From Bacillus sp. 7884-1 (GTDB lineage Bacteria; Bacillota; Bacilli; Bacillales; Cytobacillaceae), in the NCBI RefSeq assembly GCF_002272245.1, contig NZ_NPDD01000054.1, forward strand, positions 1 through 64,000: a DNA stretch of 64,000 bases, in the 5' to 3' direction. The translations under genes were made by a program, and so were the position numbers. The notes beneath the pieces are model-generated. The model was not told where the DNA came from and made no database searches. It worked only from the letters and a program-made list of their open reading frames with translations. This document shows, in pieces, positions 40,132 to 49,377 of the stretch (positions within the stretch are counted from its first letter, which is position 1; every line of letters starts with the position of its first letter).

Positions 40132-41121
40132 TCAATTTACAGCATTATCCACTTGATCAGCGAATAAACCATAAACGTATTGCTCTGCGTTAAATTCCTG
40201 AAGATCATCCATTTTTTCACCAAGGCCCACGTACTTTACAGGAATCTTCAATTCATTTCGAATGGCTAATACAATACCGCCCTTTGCTGTCCCATCCAAC
40301 TTTGAAAGAACAATCCCGCTCACATTCGTTACCTCTTTAAAGGTTTTTGCCTGAATGAGTGCATTTTGACCTGTGGTTGCATCTAAAACAAGCAGGACTT
40401 CGTGTGGTGCACCTGGTACCTCCCGTTCGATTACCCGTTTGACCTTTTCAAGTTCCTTCATCAGGTTAACTTTATTTTGTAATCGTCCAGCTGTATCACA
40501 AATTAAAATATCCACTTTCCTTGACTTAGCAGCCTTAATCGCATCAAACATTACCGCAGCCGGATCAGAACCTTCTGCCTGTTTAATAACGTCAACGCCG
40601 ACTCTTTCTCCCCATACCTCTAACTGTTCAATCGCACCAGCACGGAAAGTATCACCAGCGGCTAATAGAACTGATTTCCCTTCACTTTTAAACTTATGAC
40701 CAAGTTTTCCGATTGTCGTTGTTTTTCCAACACCATTAACACCAACAAATAAGATAACAGTAAGCCCATCCTCTTGAATATTCAATTTGGATGATTGCTC
40801 CTCACCAGAATTGTAAATTTCGACTAACTTCTCCGAAATAACACTTTGAACTTCCCCTGGGTCTTGTATATTTTGGCGTTTGACTTCCATTTTCAACTCT
40901 TCAATTAGTTTCATGACTGTATCGAAGCCTACATCTGCTTGTATTAAGATTTCTTCTAATTCCTCGAAGAAATCTTCATCCACTTTGCGGTACCTTGCAA
41001 CAAGGTCATTTACTTTTCCTGAGAAGTTATTTCTTGTTTTCGAAAGACCATCTTTAAATTTCTCTGTAACACTCTCCGTTTGTTTCGTGATTTTGTCTTT
41101 TAATTTTTTAAAAAAACTCAC
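40132..41121 (-). CDS. ftsY: Signal recognition particle receptor FtsY
   Basis: SRP receptor GTPase at the membrane. The 329-residue product has the short A/N region (SFFKKLKDKITKQTESV), N domain and G domain (GVNGVGKTTTIGKLG, AAGDTFRAGAIEQLE, CDTAGRLQNK, SKLDGTAKGG). The GTG at 41121 is chosen from homology with B. subtilis and GGAAGTGA upstream; a GTG three codons earlier overlaps that site. It follows smc by 19 bases. Confidence 0.96.
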   Translation of the reverse strand: MSFFKKLKDKITKQTESVTEKFKDGLSKTRNNFSGKVNDLVARYRKVDEDFFEELEEILIQADVGFDTVMKLIEELKMEVKRQNIQDPGEVQSVISEKLVEIYNSGEEQSSKLNIQEDGLTVILFVGVNGVGKTTTIGKLGHKFKSEGKSVLLAAGDTFRAGAIEQLEVWGERVGVDVIKQAEGSDPAAVMFDAIKAAKSRKVDILICDTAGRLQNKVNLMKELEKVKRVIEREVPGAPHEVLLVLDATTGQNALIQAKTFKEVTNVSGIVLSKLDGTAKGGIVLAIRNELKIPVKYVGLGEKMDDLQEFNAEQYVYGLFADQVDNAVN

Positions 41122-41140
41122 TATCTTCACTTCCTATCCT

Positions 41141-44100
41141 TTAAGTTTCAACAAGTTCCTTCGTATCCTCAAGTCGGACAGAAACAAGCTTTGAGACACC
41201 TGATTCCTGCATGGTTACACCGTATAGAACATCTGCTTCTTCCATTGTTCCTTTTCTGTGAGTGATGACAATAAACTGAGTTTCTGCACTAAAACTCTTT
41301 AAATATTGACTGAATCGAAAAACGTTTGCTTCATCAAGGGCTGCTTCAACCTCGTCTAGGATACAAAATGGAACTGGGCGCACTTTTAAAATCGAAAATA
41401 GCAGAGCAATCGCTGTTAATGCTCTCTCCCCGCCAGATAATAATCCAAGATTTTGCAGTTTTTTACCAGGCGGCTGTGCAACAATTTCTACTCCCGTATT
41501 TAATAAATCCTCCGGCTGTGTAAGTTTCAAGTCCGCTCTTCCGCCGCCAAATAATGCGCGGAACACAGGTTCAAAATGCTCTCGAATTCCAGTAAAGGTC
41601 TGCTCAAAACGTTTTTTCATTTCTATATCCATTTCGTCAATAACCTGATAGAGCGTATCCTTCGCCTCTTGAAGGTCGTTCTTTTGTTCATTCAAAAATT
41701 CATATCGTTCCGAAACTCTCTCGTATTCTTCAATGGCACCAATATTCACACTGCCGAGTTCATCAATCGCCAGTTTTATCAGCTTTACTTTTTTTCTAGC
41801 TTCATCTACTGGCAGTATTAGTGGATATTGTTCCTTTGCACCCTCAAAGGAAAGTAAATATTCTTCTCTTAGATGTGCCAGTTTGTTTTCAAGTTCAACG
41901 TCTAAACGATTAAGCTTTACTTCTTCATCTTTTAAAACTTCAACCATACCCTTATGAAGTCTCTTAATTTCCTTTGCTTCGAGCTCAGCATCTTCTAGGG
42001 CTGAAAGCAACTGGAGACGGTCCTGCCTTTTTGAAGAAATAAGGGCAATCGTTTGTTCCTTATCCTGCTGTTTCCGTTTTGCGGCAGCTTCCAGCTGTTC
42101 TTCCCCGGAAGAACTGCCTTCCATCTCGGAGGTTAGCAGCATTAAATCCTCTGTATAAAGAGCCAGCCTTTCTTCACTTTCGTTTAAATCTTCGACTATC
42201 AAAGCTAATCGTTCTTTTGTATTTACAAATTGCTCATTCTTAGCTGCATACTCGACCTTTAAATCAGTTATTTCCTTTGTTAGTGTTTCTTTCGAAGAGA
42301 TATCATTTGTTTTTTGTTCTGTTAGTTTTGTAATTTGTTTATCTAAAATTTCTATCTTACTTTTAAAGCTAGTCATTTCTTCATAGAGATCACTTTTACG
42401 TTTGTTTAAGGTTTTCTGTTCCTCTGTAAATTGGCCTTTTTCAAGATCATACATCGCCAAGCGATTATTAATATTCTTTGCCTCGAAATCAGCTTCCCTT
42501 TGATCACCCTTTAACGTCTGTTCCTCTTGTCTTAATTCTTCTCCAAACTTTCGCATGGACTCTAGCTCTTGTTCATGTGATTTAATATCATGTTTTAAAG
42601 ACTTAACAAGGTTTTCTAAACTAGAGGTTTTATCTGTCATTACGATAAGCTTTACTTTCAACTCTTCAAGCTCACCTTTTCTTGTCAATAATGAGCTGGT
42701 TTTTTGCTTTTGTGCCCCGCCAGTCATTGAGCCGCCGGGGTTGACAATATCTCCCTCTAATGTCACTAGTCGACACCGATATTGGAGGATTTTGGCCAGT
42801 TCGTTCGCACCCTTTAAATCTTTCGTAATGACAACATTACCTAAAAGATTACTGATAACCTCTGTATATTTTGGATCGAAGCTTACTAAATCGACCGCGC
42901 TTCCCACTAATGAAGGATGGTTTTGAATAGAGTGTAGTTGTGAGGACGACAACACTCTGCCCTTTATAACGCTTAATGGTAAAAAAGTAGCCCTGCCGAA
43001 TGAATTTTGTTTTAAGAAAGTAATAGCCATACGGGCATTTTGTTCCGTATCAACGACGATATGCTGCAAAGCCCCGCCTAATGCTGTTTCAAGTGCAGTC
43101 TCATATTCTTTTGGCACTTTTACTAGCTCAGCTACAGCTCCTTCAATCCCTTGAAGCTTATTCCCTCGGGCTTTTAGTACTTCTTTTACCCCTTGAAAGA
43201 AACCTGAATAATCTTCTTCCATCTCCTCAAGCATTTCTTTCCGTGATTTTGCCTGTTGAAGAATTTGATAGGCTTGATACAAGGTCTTTTCCTGCTTCTG
43301 ATAATTGTTTTGAGCATTTTCAAGTTTCCGTTGCTTCTCCCTGAAACTCGTAACTTGATTTGATAGTTTGCTTTGTACTTCATCTAGTGCTGATTGAATT
43401 TGTAACCTCTTCGTTTGAGCAAGTTGTCTTTCCTCAATGAATTTGACATTTTCAGAGTCAAGGCGATTGCTCTTTATTTCCTGCTGGTCAAGCTGCTGGT
43501 CAATGTATTTTAGCTCGTTTTTCGCTCCAGCTTGGTCATTTAAAAGTTCAATATATTCACTTTTTAAGGATTCAATTTTTTCATCAATATTTTCCGTGAA
43601 TAAAGCTAATTTTTCCTGTTTTTCTTTTAACTGATTTTGAAGAAAATTCACTTGTTGTGTCAGCTTTTTAACTAGTTCATCCTGTATATCTCTATTACTT
43701 TTTAATTGAAAGATTTTATCCGTAAGTTCAGAAATACTTTTTTCAAGCTGAGCTCTATTTTGAGAGGCATTTTTCTTACGTTCTTTTAATACCTCTTTCC
43801 TGCCTTCTAGTTTTTCTAATTCTTCACTAGCATGGAGGAGAACATTTTGCAAATCAGTAATTGACTCATCAAGCGCAGCTATTTGATTCCTTGTTTCTTC
43901 TATTTTTGCTTCCTTTATTTGTAACTTGGACGAAAGCCTAATTTCTTCTTGCTGGTGTTCTTCTAGCTGAGTTGTAAACGTAGTCCACTTTTGATGTAAA
44001 TCTTCAATATCGTAAACCGTTAAGGCTACTTCAATTTTTTCAAGCTCTTCTTTTTTCTCTAAGTAATCCTTTGCCATTGAAGCCTGTATCTTTAATGGTT

Positions 44101-44707
44101 CAACTTGTCCTTCAAGTTCGTGTAGGATATCATTAACTCGATTCAAATTATCCTGTGTTTCTATTAGTTTAGATTCTGCTTTTTTCTTACGATTTTTATA
44201 TTTTAAAACACCTGCAGCTTCTTCAAAGATCGTTCTTCGGTCCTCAGCCTTACTGTTGAGAATTTCTTCTACCTTCCCTTGGCTGATAATCGAGAACGCT
44301 TCTCTGCCAAGACCCGAGTCCATAAACAAATCAACGATATCCTTTAATCTGCAAGGTTGTTTATTAATTAAATATTCACTATCCCCAGAACGGGTGACCC
44401 TCCTTGTTACACTCACTTCGTTGTAATCAATCGATAATCCTTCGTCTTGATTATCAAGAGTAAGGGTCACTTCCGCATAATTTAACGGCTTTCTTGTATC
44501 GCTTCCCGCAAAAATGATATCTTCCATTTTAGAGCCTCTAAGTGATTTAGCAGATTGCTCACCCAATACCCAGCGAATTGCATCTGTTATATTACTTTTC
44601 CCACTTCCGTTTGGACCAACTACAGCAGTGACTCCTTGAACAAAGTCCACCCCAATACGATCTGCAAAAGATTTAAAGCCAATGATGTCCAACCGTTTTA
44701 AAAACAT
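41141..44707 (-). CDS. smc: Chromosome condensation/segregation protein SMC
   Basis: Core ATPase of the SMC-ScpAB condensin. The 1188-residue product has Walker A GPNGSGKSNITDAIRW (32-47), two long coiled coils (~170-500 and ~670-1010), a hinge (~510-650, with GALQHIVVDTEQNARMAI and MTGGAQ), and the C-terminal signature LSGGERALTAIALLF with Walker B FCILDEVEAALDE. Size equals the B. subtilis protein (1186). GGGAGG precedes the ATG. Confidence 0.98.
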   Translation of the reverse strand: MFLKRLDIIGFKSFADRIGVDFVQGVTAVVGPNGSGKSNITDAIRWVLGEQSAKSLRGSKMEDIIFAGSDTRKPLNYAEVTLTLDNQDEGLSIDYNEVSVTRRVTRSGDSEYLINKQPCRLKDIVDLFMDSGLGREAFSIISQGKVEEILNSKAEDRRTIFEEAAGVLKYKNRKKKAESKLIETQDNLNRVNDILHELEGQVEPLKIQASMAKDYLEKKEELEKIEVALTVYDIEDLHQKWTTFTTQLEEHQQEEIRLSSKLQIKEAKIEETRNQIAALDESITDLQNVLLHASEELEKLEGRKEVLKERKKNASQNRAQLEKSISELTDKIFQLKSNRDIQDELVKKLTQQVNFLQNQLKEKQEKLALFTENIDEKIESLKSEYIELLNDQAGAKNELKYIDQQLDQQEIKSNRLDSENVKFIEERQLAQTKRLQIQSALDEVQSKLSNQVTSFREKQRKLENAQNNYQKQEKTLYQAYQILQQAKSRKEMLEEMEEDYSGFFQGVKEVLKARGNKLQGIEGAVAELVKVPKEYETALETALGGALQHIVVDTEQNARMAITFLKQNSFGRATFLPLSVIKGRVLSSSQLHSIQNHPSLVGSAVDLVSFDPKYTEVISNLLGNVVITKDLKGANELAKILQYRCRLVTLEGDIVNPGGSMTGGAQKQKTSSLLTRKGELEELKVKLIVMTDKTSSLENLVKSLKHDIKSHEQELESMRKFGEELRQEEQTLKGDQREADFEAKNINNRLAMYDLEKGQFTEEQKTLNKRKSDLYEEMTSFKSKIEILDKQITKLTEQKTNDISSKETLTKEITDLKVEYAAKNEQFVNTKERLALIVEDLNESEERLALYTEDLMLLTSEMEGSSSGEEQLEAAAKRKQQDKEQTIALISSKRQDRLQLLSALEDAELEAKEIKRLHKGMVEVLKDEEVKLNRLDVELENKLAHLREEYLLSFEGAKEQYPLILPVDEARKKVKLIKLAIDELGSVNIGAIEEYERVSERYEFLNEQKNDLQEAKDTLYQVIDEMDIEMKKRFEQTFTGIREHFEPVFRALFGGGRADLKLTQPEDLLNTGVEIVAQPPGKKLQNLGLLSGGERALTAIALLFSILKVRPVPFCILDEVEAALDEANVFRFSQYLKSFSAETQFIVITHRKGTMEEADVLYGVTMQESGVSKLVSVRLEDTKELVET

Positions 44708-44761
44708 ATCCTTATCCTCCCTAAAGCTTGGCCGGAATCTTCCTTAGCATTCTTATGTTGT

Positions 44762-45505
44762 TTAACTATGATGTTTTTGCTTCAAAACCTCCAACGCCAT
44801 TTGGGCGGCATGCTGTTCTGCTTCTTTTTTTGATTTACCTGTACCGATACCTAATTCTTCACCATTTAACGAAACTCTTGAAACAAATTCTTTACTGTGG
44901 GCAGGACCTTTTTCAATTAATACTTTATATTCAATCACACCTGTCCCATCTCTCTGGATTAATTCCTGAAGCTGGCTCTTAAAATCCATCACATGAGAAA
45001 AAGCACCCTCATTAATTTTAGGGAAAACCACTTTGTCTAGAAATTCAATTACTACCTCAAGTCCCTTATCCAGGTATAACGCACCAATAAATGCTTCAAA
45101 TACATCAGCTAATAGTGCAGGACGTTCCCTTCCCCCAGTCATTTCTTCTCCTTTTCCCAACAAAATTAATTTGCCGAAGCAAAGTTCGTTTGCCAAGATT
45201 ACTAGCGAAGGCTCACATACGATAGCTGCACGGAGCTTTGTTAGCTCCCCTTCACTCATCATTGGATATTTCTGGAACAGGAATTTCGACACAGTGAGTT
45301 CTAGTACAGCGTCACCTAAAAATTCAAGCCTCTCGTTATCTTCATAAGGCTTTCTGCGATGCTCATTCACATAGGATGAATGAGTAAAAGCTTGTTTTAA
45401 AAGCTTTTCATTTTCAAAATGAATACCGATCTTGTCCTGAAAATCCTTAAATTGATTTTCTTTTGCGCGATTGTTCATTTCTTTTTCCTTACCTTTTCTG
45501 CGCAT
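44762..45505 (-). CDS. rnc: Ribonuclease III
   Basis: Double-strand-specific RNase for rRNA processing. The 247-residue product has the catalytic box [14 protein letters not shown] (~60-73), [16 protein letters not shown], and a C-terminal double-stranded RNA-binding domain ([14 protein letters not shown] ... [16 protein letters not shown]). The ATG at 45505 has AAGGTGGAGA upstream; a GTG four codons earlier lies within that site. It precedes smc by 54 bases. Confidence 0.96.
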   Translation of the reverse strand: MRRKGKEKEMNNRAKENQFKDFQDKIGIHFENEKLLKQAFTHSSYVNEHRRKPYEDNERLEFLGDAVLELTVSKFLFQKYPMMSEGELTKLRAAIVCEPSLVILANELCFGKLILLGKGEEMTGGRERPALLADVFEAFIGALYLDKGLEVVIEFLDKVVFPKINEGAFSHVMDFKSQLQELIQRDGTGVIEYKVLIEKGPAHSKEFVSRVSLNGEELGIGTGKSKKEAEQHAAQMALEVLKQKHHS

Positions 45506-45624
45506 TAAAGTCTCCACCTTGCATATTTTTTACACACATACCTATCAATAGTTTAAGTAATCTCCAGTCAAAACGCAAAGAAACTTGGCAGTAATTTCAG
45601 GAACTACCAAGTTCTATAATACAG

Positions 45625-45652
45625 AAAGAAGCTCCGTTTGAAAACGGAGCTT
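45625..45652 (-). terminator. Intrinsic terminator after acpP
   Basis: A perfect 11-bp stem AAGCTCCGTTT / AAACGGAGCTT (45629-45639 and 45642-45652) with a 2-base loop. The T tract after it on the minus strand is short (CTTTCTG), so readthrough to rnc is possible. Confidence 0.75.
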
Positions 45653-45671
45653 TTGAAAGAAATCCAACGAA

Positions 45672-45905
45672 TTAATTCTTACTATTTATGTAAGTAACAG
45701 CATCACCAACTGTGCTGATTTTTTCAGCATCATCGTCAGAAATTTCCATATCAAACTCATCTTCTAATTCCATAACTAGTTCAACTACGTCAAGGGAATC
45801 AGCACCAAGATCATCTTTGAATGAAGCTTCAAGCTTAACTTGTGATTCATCTACACCTAAACGGTCAACGATGATTTTTGTAACACGTTCTAATACCTCT
45901 GCCAT
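45672..45905 (-). CDS. acpP: Acyl carrier protein
   Basis: Carries growing acyl chains on a 4'-phosphopantetheine arm attached to Ser37 in the GADSLD motif. The 77-residue, acidic product is the standard size ([37 protein letters not shown]). GGGGAGGTG precedes the ATG. It follows fabG by 69 bases containing its own promoter, in line with the need for far more ACP than enzymes. Confidence 0.97.
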   Translation of the reverse strand: MAEVLERVTKIIVDRLGVDESQVKLEASFKDDLGADSLDVVELVMELEDEFDMEISDDDAEKISTVGDAVTYINSKN

Positions 45906-45928
45906 TGTAGTTCACCTCCCCTCAAGCT

Positions 45929-45957
45929 ATTATAGAGTATTTCAATAAAATAATAAA
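45929..45957 (-). promoter_or_regulatory. Promoter for acpP
   Basis: Perfect TATAAT (45929-45934) with a weak TTTATT -35 (45952-45957), 17 bases apart. The leader would be only about 17 bases. Confidence 0.6.
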
Positions 45958-45974
45958 CGTATTAAAAAATAATT

Positions 45975-46718
45975 TTACATCACCATTCCGCCATTTACAT
46001 GAATCGTTTGACCTGTTATATAGGATGCTTCCTCAGAAGCTAGGAAAGCTGTCATTTTCGCAATGTCCTTAGGTTCTCCTAAACGGGCTAATGGAATTTG
46101 TTTTAACATTTCTACTTTGACTTCTTCCGTTAATTTATCGGTCATATCGGTGGTGATAAATCCTGGCGCAATAGCATTAACGGTAATATTACGGGAGGCA
46201 AGCTCTTTCGCAGTAGTTTTCGTTAAGCCAATCACACCGGCTTTTGCTGACACATAGTTAGCTTGTCCTGGATTACCACTTACACCAACAACTGAAGTGA
46301 TATTAATGATACGTCCCACACGCTGCTTCATCATTTGGCGGGTAACGCCTTTTGTACAAAGAAAAACGCCTTTAAGATTGATGTTAATCACATCATCCCA
46401 CTCGTCTTCTTTCATTCTCATTAGTAAATTATCTTTTGTAATACCCGCATTATTAACAAGTATATCCAATTTACCAAATCGATCTACTGTCTCTTTAACC
46501 ATAGTGGACACTTCTTCACTATTGGATACATCACATTTAATCGCAAATGCTTCTCTCCCAATGGCTTTTATTTCATCTACCACTTCATTCGCTTTTCCTT
46601 CACTGCCAGCATAGTTGACTGCGACATTTGCTCCCTGTCTTGCAAGCTCGAGGGCAATTTCTCTTCCTATTCCTCTGGATGCCCCCGTTACTAAGGCAAC
46701 TTTGCCTGCTAAAGTCAT
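45975..46718 (-). CDS. fabG: 3-oxoacyl-[acyl-carrier-protein] reductase
   Basis: NADPH-dependent first reduction of each fatty acid elongation cycle. The 247-residue short-chain dehydrogenase has [16 protein letters not shown] (9-24), [13 protein letters not shown], catalytic Ser in NITSVVG, and the Tyr-Lys pair in NYVSAKAGV, ending HVNGGMVM. Its ATG overlaps the fabD stop (ATGA, 46715-46718). Confidence 0.97.
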   Translation of the reverse strand: MTLAGKVALVTGASRGIGREIALELARQGANVAVNYAGSEGKANEVVDEIKAIGREAFAIKCDVSNSEEVSTMVKETVDRFGKLDILVNNAGITKDNLLMRMKEDEWDDVININLKGVFLCTKGVTRQMMKQRVGRIINITSVVGVSGNPGQANYVSAKAGVIGLTKTTAKELASRNITVNAIAPGFITTDMTDKLTEEVKVEMLKQIPLARLGEPKDIAKMTAFLASEEASYITGQTIHVNGGMVM

Positions 46719-47662
46719 AGATTTTCCTCCTTCAATGCCTCGATTACAGATTGACAGCTTTCCTCATCAGATATCGAGTACGTTTTAACACTGCGGTTGA
46801 TCTTTTTAATTAACCCTGAAAGTACTTTCCCAGGACCAATTTCAATAAATGTATCAACACCTAAATCAATCATTTTCACAACAGAATCTTCCCATAACAC
46901 AGGTGAGTATAGCTGCTCAATTAAATTTTTCTTAATTTCTGATGCTGAAGTCATTGGATTTGCTGAAACATTCGCAATCACAGGAACATGCGCATCCTTC
47001 ATATCAAGACCATCTAAAACATCTCGCAATTCTCCAGCAGCAGGTTTCATTAATGAAGAATGAAATGGACCGCTGACTTCCAAGGGAATCGCTCTTTTTG
47101 CACCGGCTTCTTTCGCTTTTACCCCTGCAAGCTCAACACCCTTTCGAGATCCTGAGATAACAATTTGACCTGGACAATTCAAGTTCGCCAGAGAAACTGG
47201 GAAGCCAGAGTCACTTACTTCAGCTGTTACTTCTGAAAGAGGTTCACGGGCAAGTCCTAAAATAGCGGCCATCGAACCTTCACCATTTGGAACTGCACCC
47301 TCCATAAATTCTCCTCTTTTTCTCACTGCAAAGACGCCATCCTCAAAGGTTAGTGCACCAGCTGCTACAAGGGCTGAATATTCACCCAGACTATGTCCAG
47401 CTACGTAATCAGGCTTAATTGCAGATTTTTGAAATCTTTCTAGAATAGCCATACTTGTTGTTAATAGGGCTGGCTGTGTATTCACGGTTTTGGTCAATTC
47501 TTCTTGAGGTCCCTCAAATATAAGTTTACTTAAATCAACCGAGAGTGTTTCGTCTGCTTTTTTAAAATATTGCATTACCTCAGGAAACTGCTCAGCAAGC
47601 TGCTGTCCCATCCCAACTATTTGTGAGCCTTGCCCTGGAAATACAAATGCTATTTTTCCCAT
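46715..47662 (-). CDS. fabD: Malonyl-CoA:ACP transacylase
   Basis: Transfers malonyl from CoA to ACP to supply extender units. The 315-residue product has the [11 protein letters not shown]-terminus, catalytic Ser91 in [10 protein letters not shown], and the His of [11 protein letters not shown]. It lies 14 bases after plsX and overlaps fabG by four bases, in the FapR-controlled fapR-plsX-fabD-fabG operon. Confidence 0.97.
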   Translation of the reverse strand: MGKIAFVFPGQGSQIVGMGQQLAEQFPEVMQYFKKADETLSVDLSKLIFEGPQEELTKTVNTQPALLTTSMAILERFQKSAIKPDYVAGHSLGEYSALVAAGALTFEDGVFAVRKRGEFMEGAVPNGEGSMAAILGLAREPLSEVTAEVSDSGFPVSLANLNCPGQIVISGSRKGVELAGVKAKEAGAKRAIPLEVSGPFHSSLMKPAAGELRDVLDGLDMKDAHVPVIANVSANPMTSASEIKKNLIEQLYSPVLWEDSVVKMIDLGVDTFIEIGPGKVLSGLIKKINRSVKTYSISDEESCQSVIEALKEENL

Positions 47663-47676
47663 ATGTGCACCCCTTC

Positions 47677-48681
47677 CTACACTTCTGAATTAGATATCTT
47701 CTCATTTTCAATAGTCTTTTTAATGAGCCCGACAACATCCTTTTCAACCATTTCTCTTGTTTGACGAATCGCGCTAAAGATTGCTTGTCCGTTTGAAGAG
47801 CCATGGGCTTTGATGACCGGTGCCTTTAAGCCAAAAAGACCCGCACCGCCATACTCAGAATAGTCTAATGTGTTTTTTAAGATTTTGAATTCAGGTTTTA
47901 ATACCGCGGCAGCAAGTTTACTTTTCATACTGCTCATTAACGTAGTTTTTAGCATTTTAAACATAGATAGCGCTGTACCCTCAACGGTTTTTAACACCAT
48001 ATTACCAGTGAACCCATCCGTCACAACGACATCCGCTGCGCCATCAAGCAAATCCCTGGCTTCTACATTTCCAATAAAATTAATATTTGCCTTTTTCAAA
48101 AGTTCAAATGCTGCTTTTGTTAGGTCATTCCCTTTCTTTTCTTCCGTCCCGATATTTAGTAGACCCACCCGAGGGTTAGCTGTTCCTCTAACTTTTTCAC
48201 AATAGATGGAACCCATTATGGCATATTGAAGCAAATGCTCAGGCTTGGCGTCTACATTTGCCCCGACATCCAATAATAGGAATCCTTCTCCGCCAATTGT
48301 TGGTAAAGTAGGTGTTAAGGCAGGCCGTTCTATCCCCTCAATCCTGCCTACAACAAACAATCCTGCAGCCATTAATGCACCTGTATTTCCTGCCGATATA
48401 CAAGCATCTGCATTTCCATCCGCTACTTGCTGTGCAGCCAATACCAAAGAGGCCGTTTTTTTGCGGCGAACAGCTCTCACAGGCTCGTCCGTTCCTAGAA
48501 TAACCTCCGTTGTATGTAAAATGTTAATCCGTTCCGAATTTGTTAAGTATTCTTTAATTTTGACTTCATCCCCAACAAGGGTTATATATATATCTGAAAA
48601 TGTTTCTACAGCTTTCATTGCACCGATTACGATTTCTTTAGGAGCATGGTCGCCACCCATTGCATCGATAGCTAACTTCAT
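47677..48681 (-). CDS. plsX: Phosphate acyltransferase PlsX
   Basis: Makes acyl-phosphate from acyl-ACP for the PlsY step of phospholipid synthesis. The 334-residue product has [50 protein letters not shown] and [20 protein letters not shown] overlap with fapR (48678-48681). Confidence 0.96.
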   Translation of the reverse strand: MKLAIDAMGGDHAPKEIVIGAMKAVETFSDIYITLVGDEVKIKEYLTNSERINILHTTEVILGTDEPVRAVRRKKTASLVLAAQQVADGNADACISAGNTGALMAAGLFVVGRIEGIERPALTPTLPTIGGEGFLLLDVGANVDAKPEHLLQYAIMGSIYCEKVRGTANPRVGLLNIGTEEKKGNDLTKAAFELLKKANINFIGNVEARDLLDGAADVVVTDGFTGNMVLKTVEGTALSMFKMLKTTLMSSMKSKLAAAVLKPEFKILKNTLDYSEYGGAGLFGLKAPVIKAHGSSNGQAIFSAIRQTREMVEKDVVGLIKKTIENEKISNSEV

Positions 48682-49262
48682 CTTTTCTCATCCTTTAATG
48701 ATTTTTCTGAACGGTACATTTCAAATTCGCCTTTAAAAACATGCTCGTTATTTACAAAACTTGTCACTTCGACAATTGTCCTGCCGATGCCGTCATCTAT
48801 TTTAATTACTTTTGCTTTGGCAATCACTCGTTCACCTTGTTTAACTGACCGTTTAAATTGTATGTTTGCCTTTGCTGTTAACGCCAATTCATCATTAATG
48901 ACCGCTGTAGCAAGAGAATTTGCCTGTGCGAAAACATGATGGCCTCTGGCTATCTGGTTTCGAATAAAGACATGCTCCTCTTTCACATCGAGTATCGAAA
49001 TGGCACTCTGATCTAAATCAATATCAATAATTTCACCAATTACTTCCTCTATCGGCAGAGACCGAACTTCATCTTCAAATTTTTTCTCTGCAACATATTT
49101 TATCCTTTCCCGCAATTCAGGAATAGATAATTCCAATCGATCAAGGCGAATGGTTTGCACACTGACTTGAAATTTATCTGCAAGGTCTTCATCAGTAATA
49201 AATGGATTTTCCTTAATGGTCTCTTTTAACATCTGCTGACGTTCTTTTTTTGTTCTTCTCAT
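48678..49262 (-). CDS. fapR: Malonyl-CoA-responsive lipid regulator FapR
   Basis: Represses the fatty acid and phospholipid regulon; malonyl-CoA releases it from DNA. The 194-residue protein has an N-terminal helix-turn-helix ([21 protein letters not shown], shortened: [14 protein letters not shown]) and a C-terminal hot-dog effector domain ([38 protein letters not shown]). The ATG at 49262 is used; the codon before it is a TTG. A FapR box lies in its promoter, so it is self-repressed. Confidence 0.96.
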   Translation of the reverse strand: MRRTKKERQQMLKETIKENPFITDEDLADKFQVSVQTIRLDRLELSIPELRERIKYVAEKKFEDEVRSLPIEEVIGEIIDIDLDQSAISILDVKEEHVFIRNQIARGHHVFAQANSLATAVINDELALTAKANIQFKRSVKQGERVIAKAKVIKIDDGIGRTIVEVTSFVNNEHVFKGEFEMYRSEKSLKDEKR

Positions 49263-49283
49263 CAATACACACCGTCCGAGCTA

Positions 49284-49300
49284 TTATGACTAGGTACTAA
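49284..49300 (-). promoter_or_regulatory. FapR operator
   Basis: The 17-bp minus-strand TTAGTACCTAGTCATAA resembles known FapR boxes, which have a TTAGTACC half-site. It begins four bases downstream of the -10 element and covers the start point, the arrangement seen at FapR-regulated promoters. The second half-site deviates. Confidence 0.75.
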
Positions 49301-49304
49301 TAGT

Positions 49305-49333
49305 AGTATAAAATTAGAAAAAGCAGATTGCAA
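49305..49333 (-). promoter_or_regulatory. Sigma-A promoter for fapR-plsX-fabD-fabG
   Basis: TTGCAA (49328-49333) and TATACT (49305-49310) with a 17-base spacer. The -35 lies inside the 3' arm of the recG terminator stem. Confidence 0.75.
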
Positions 49334-49360
49334 GAATAAGTTTACATTCTTACAATCTGC
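49317..49360 (-). terminator. Intrinsic terminator after recG
   Basis: A 15-bp stem with one G-T pair (49323-49337 with 49346-49360), 8-base loop, and five T residues on the minus strand. It overlaps the fapR promoter. Confidence 0.92.
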
Positions 49361-49377
49361 CTGATAGGATTATTTAG

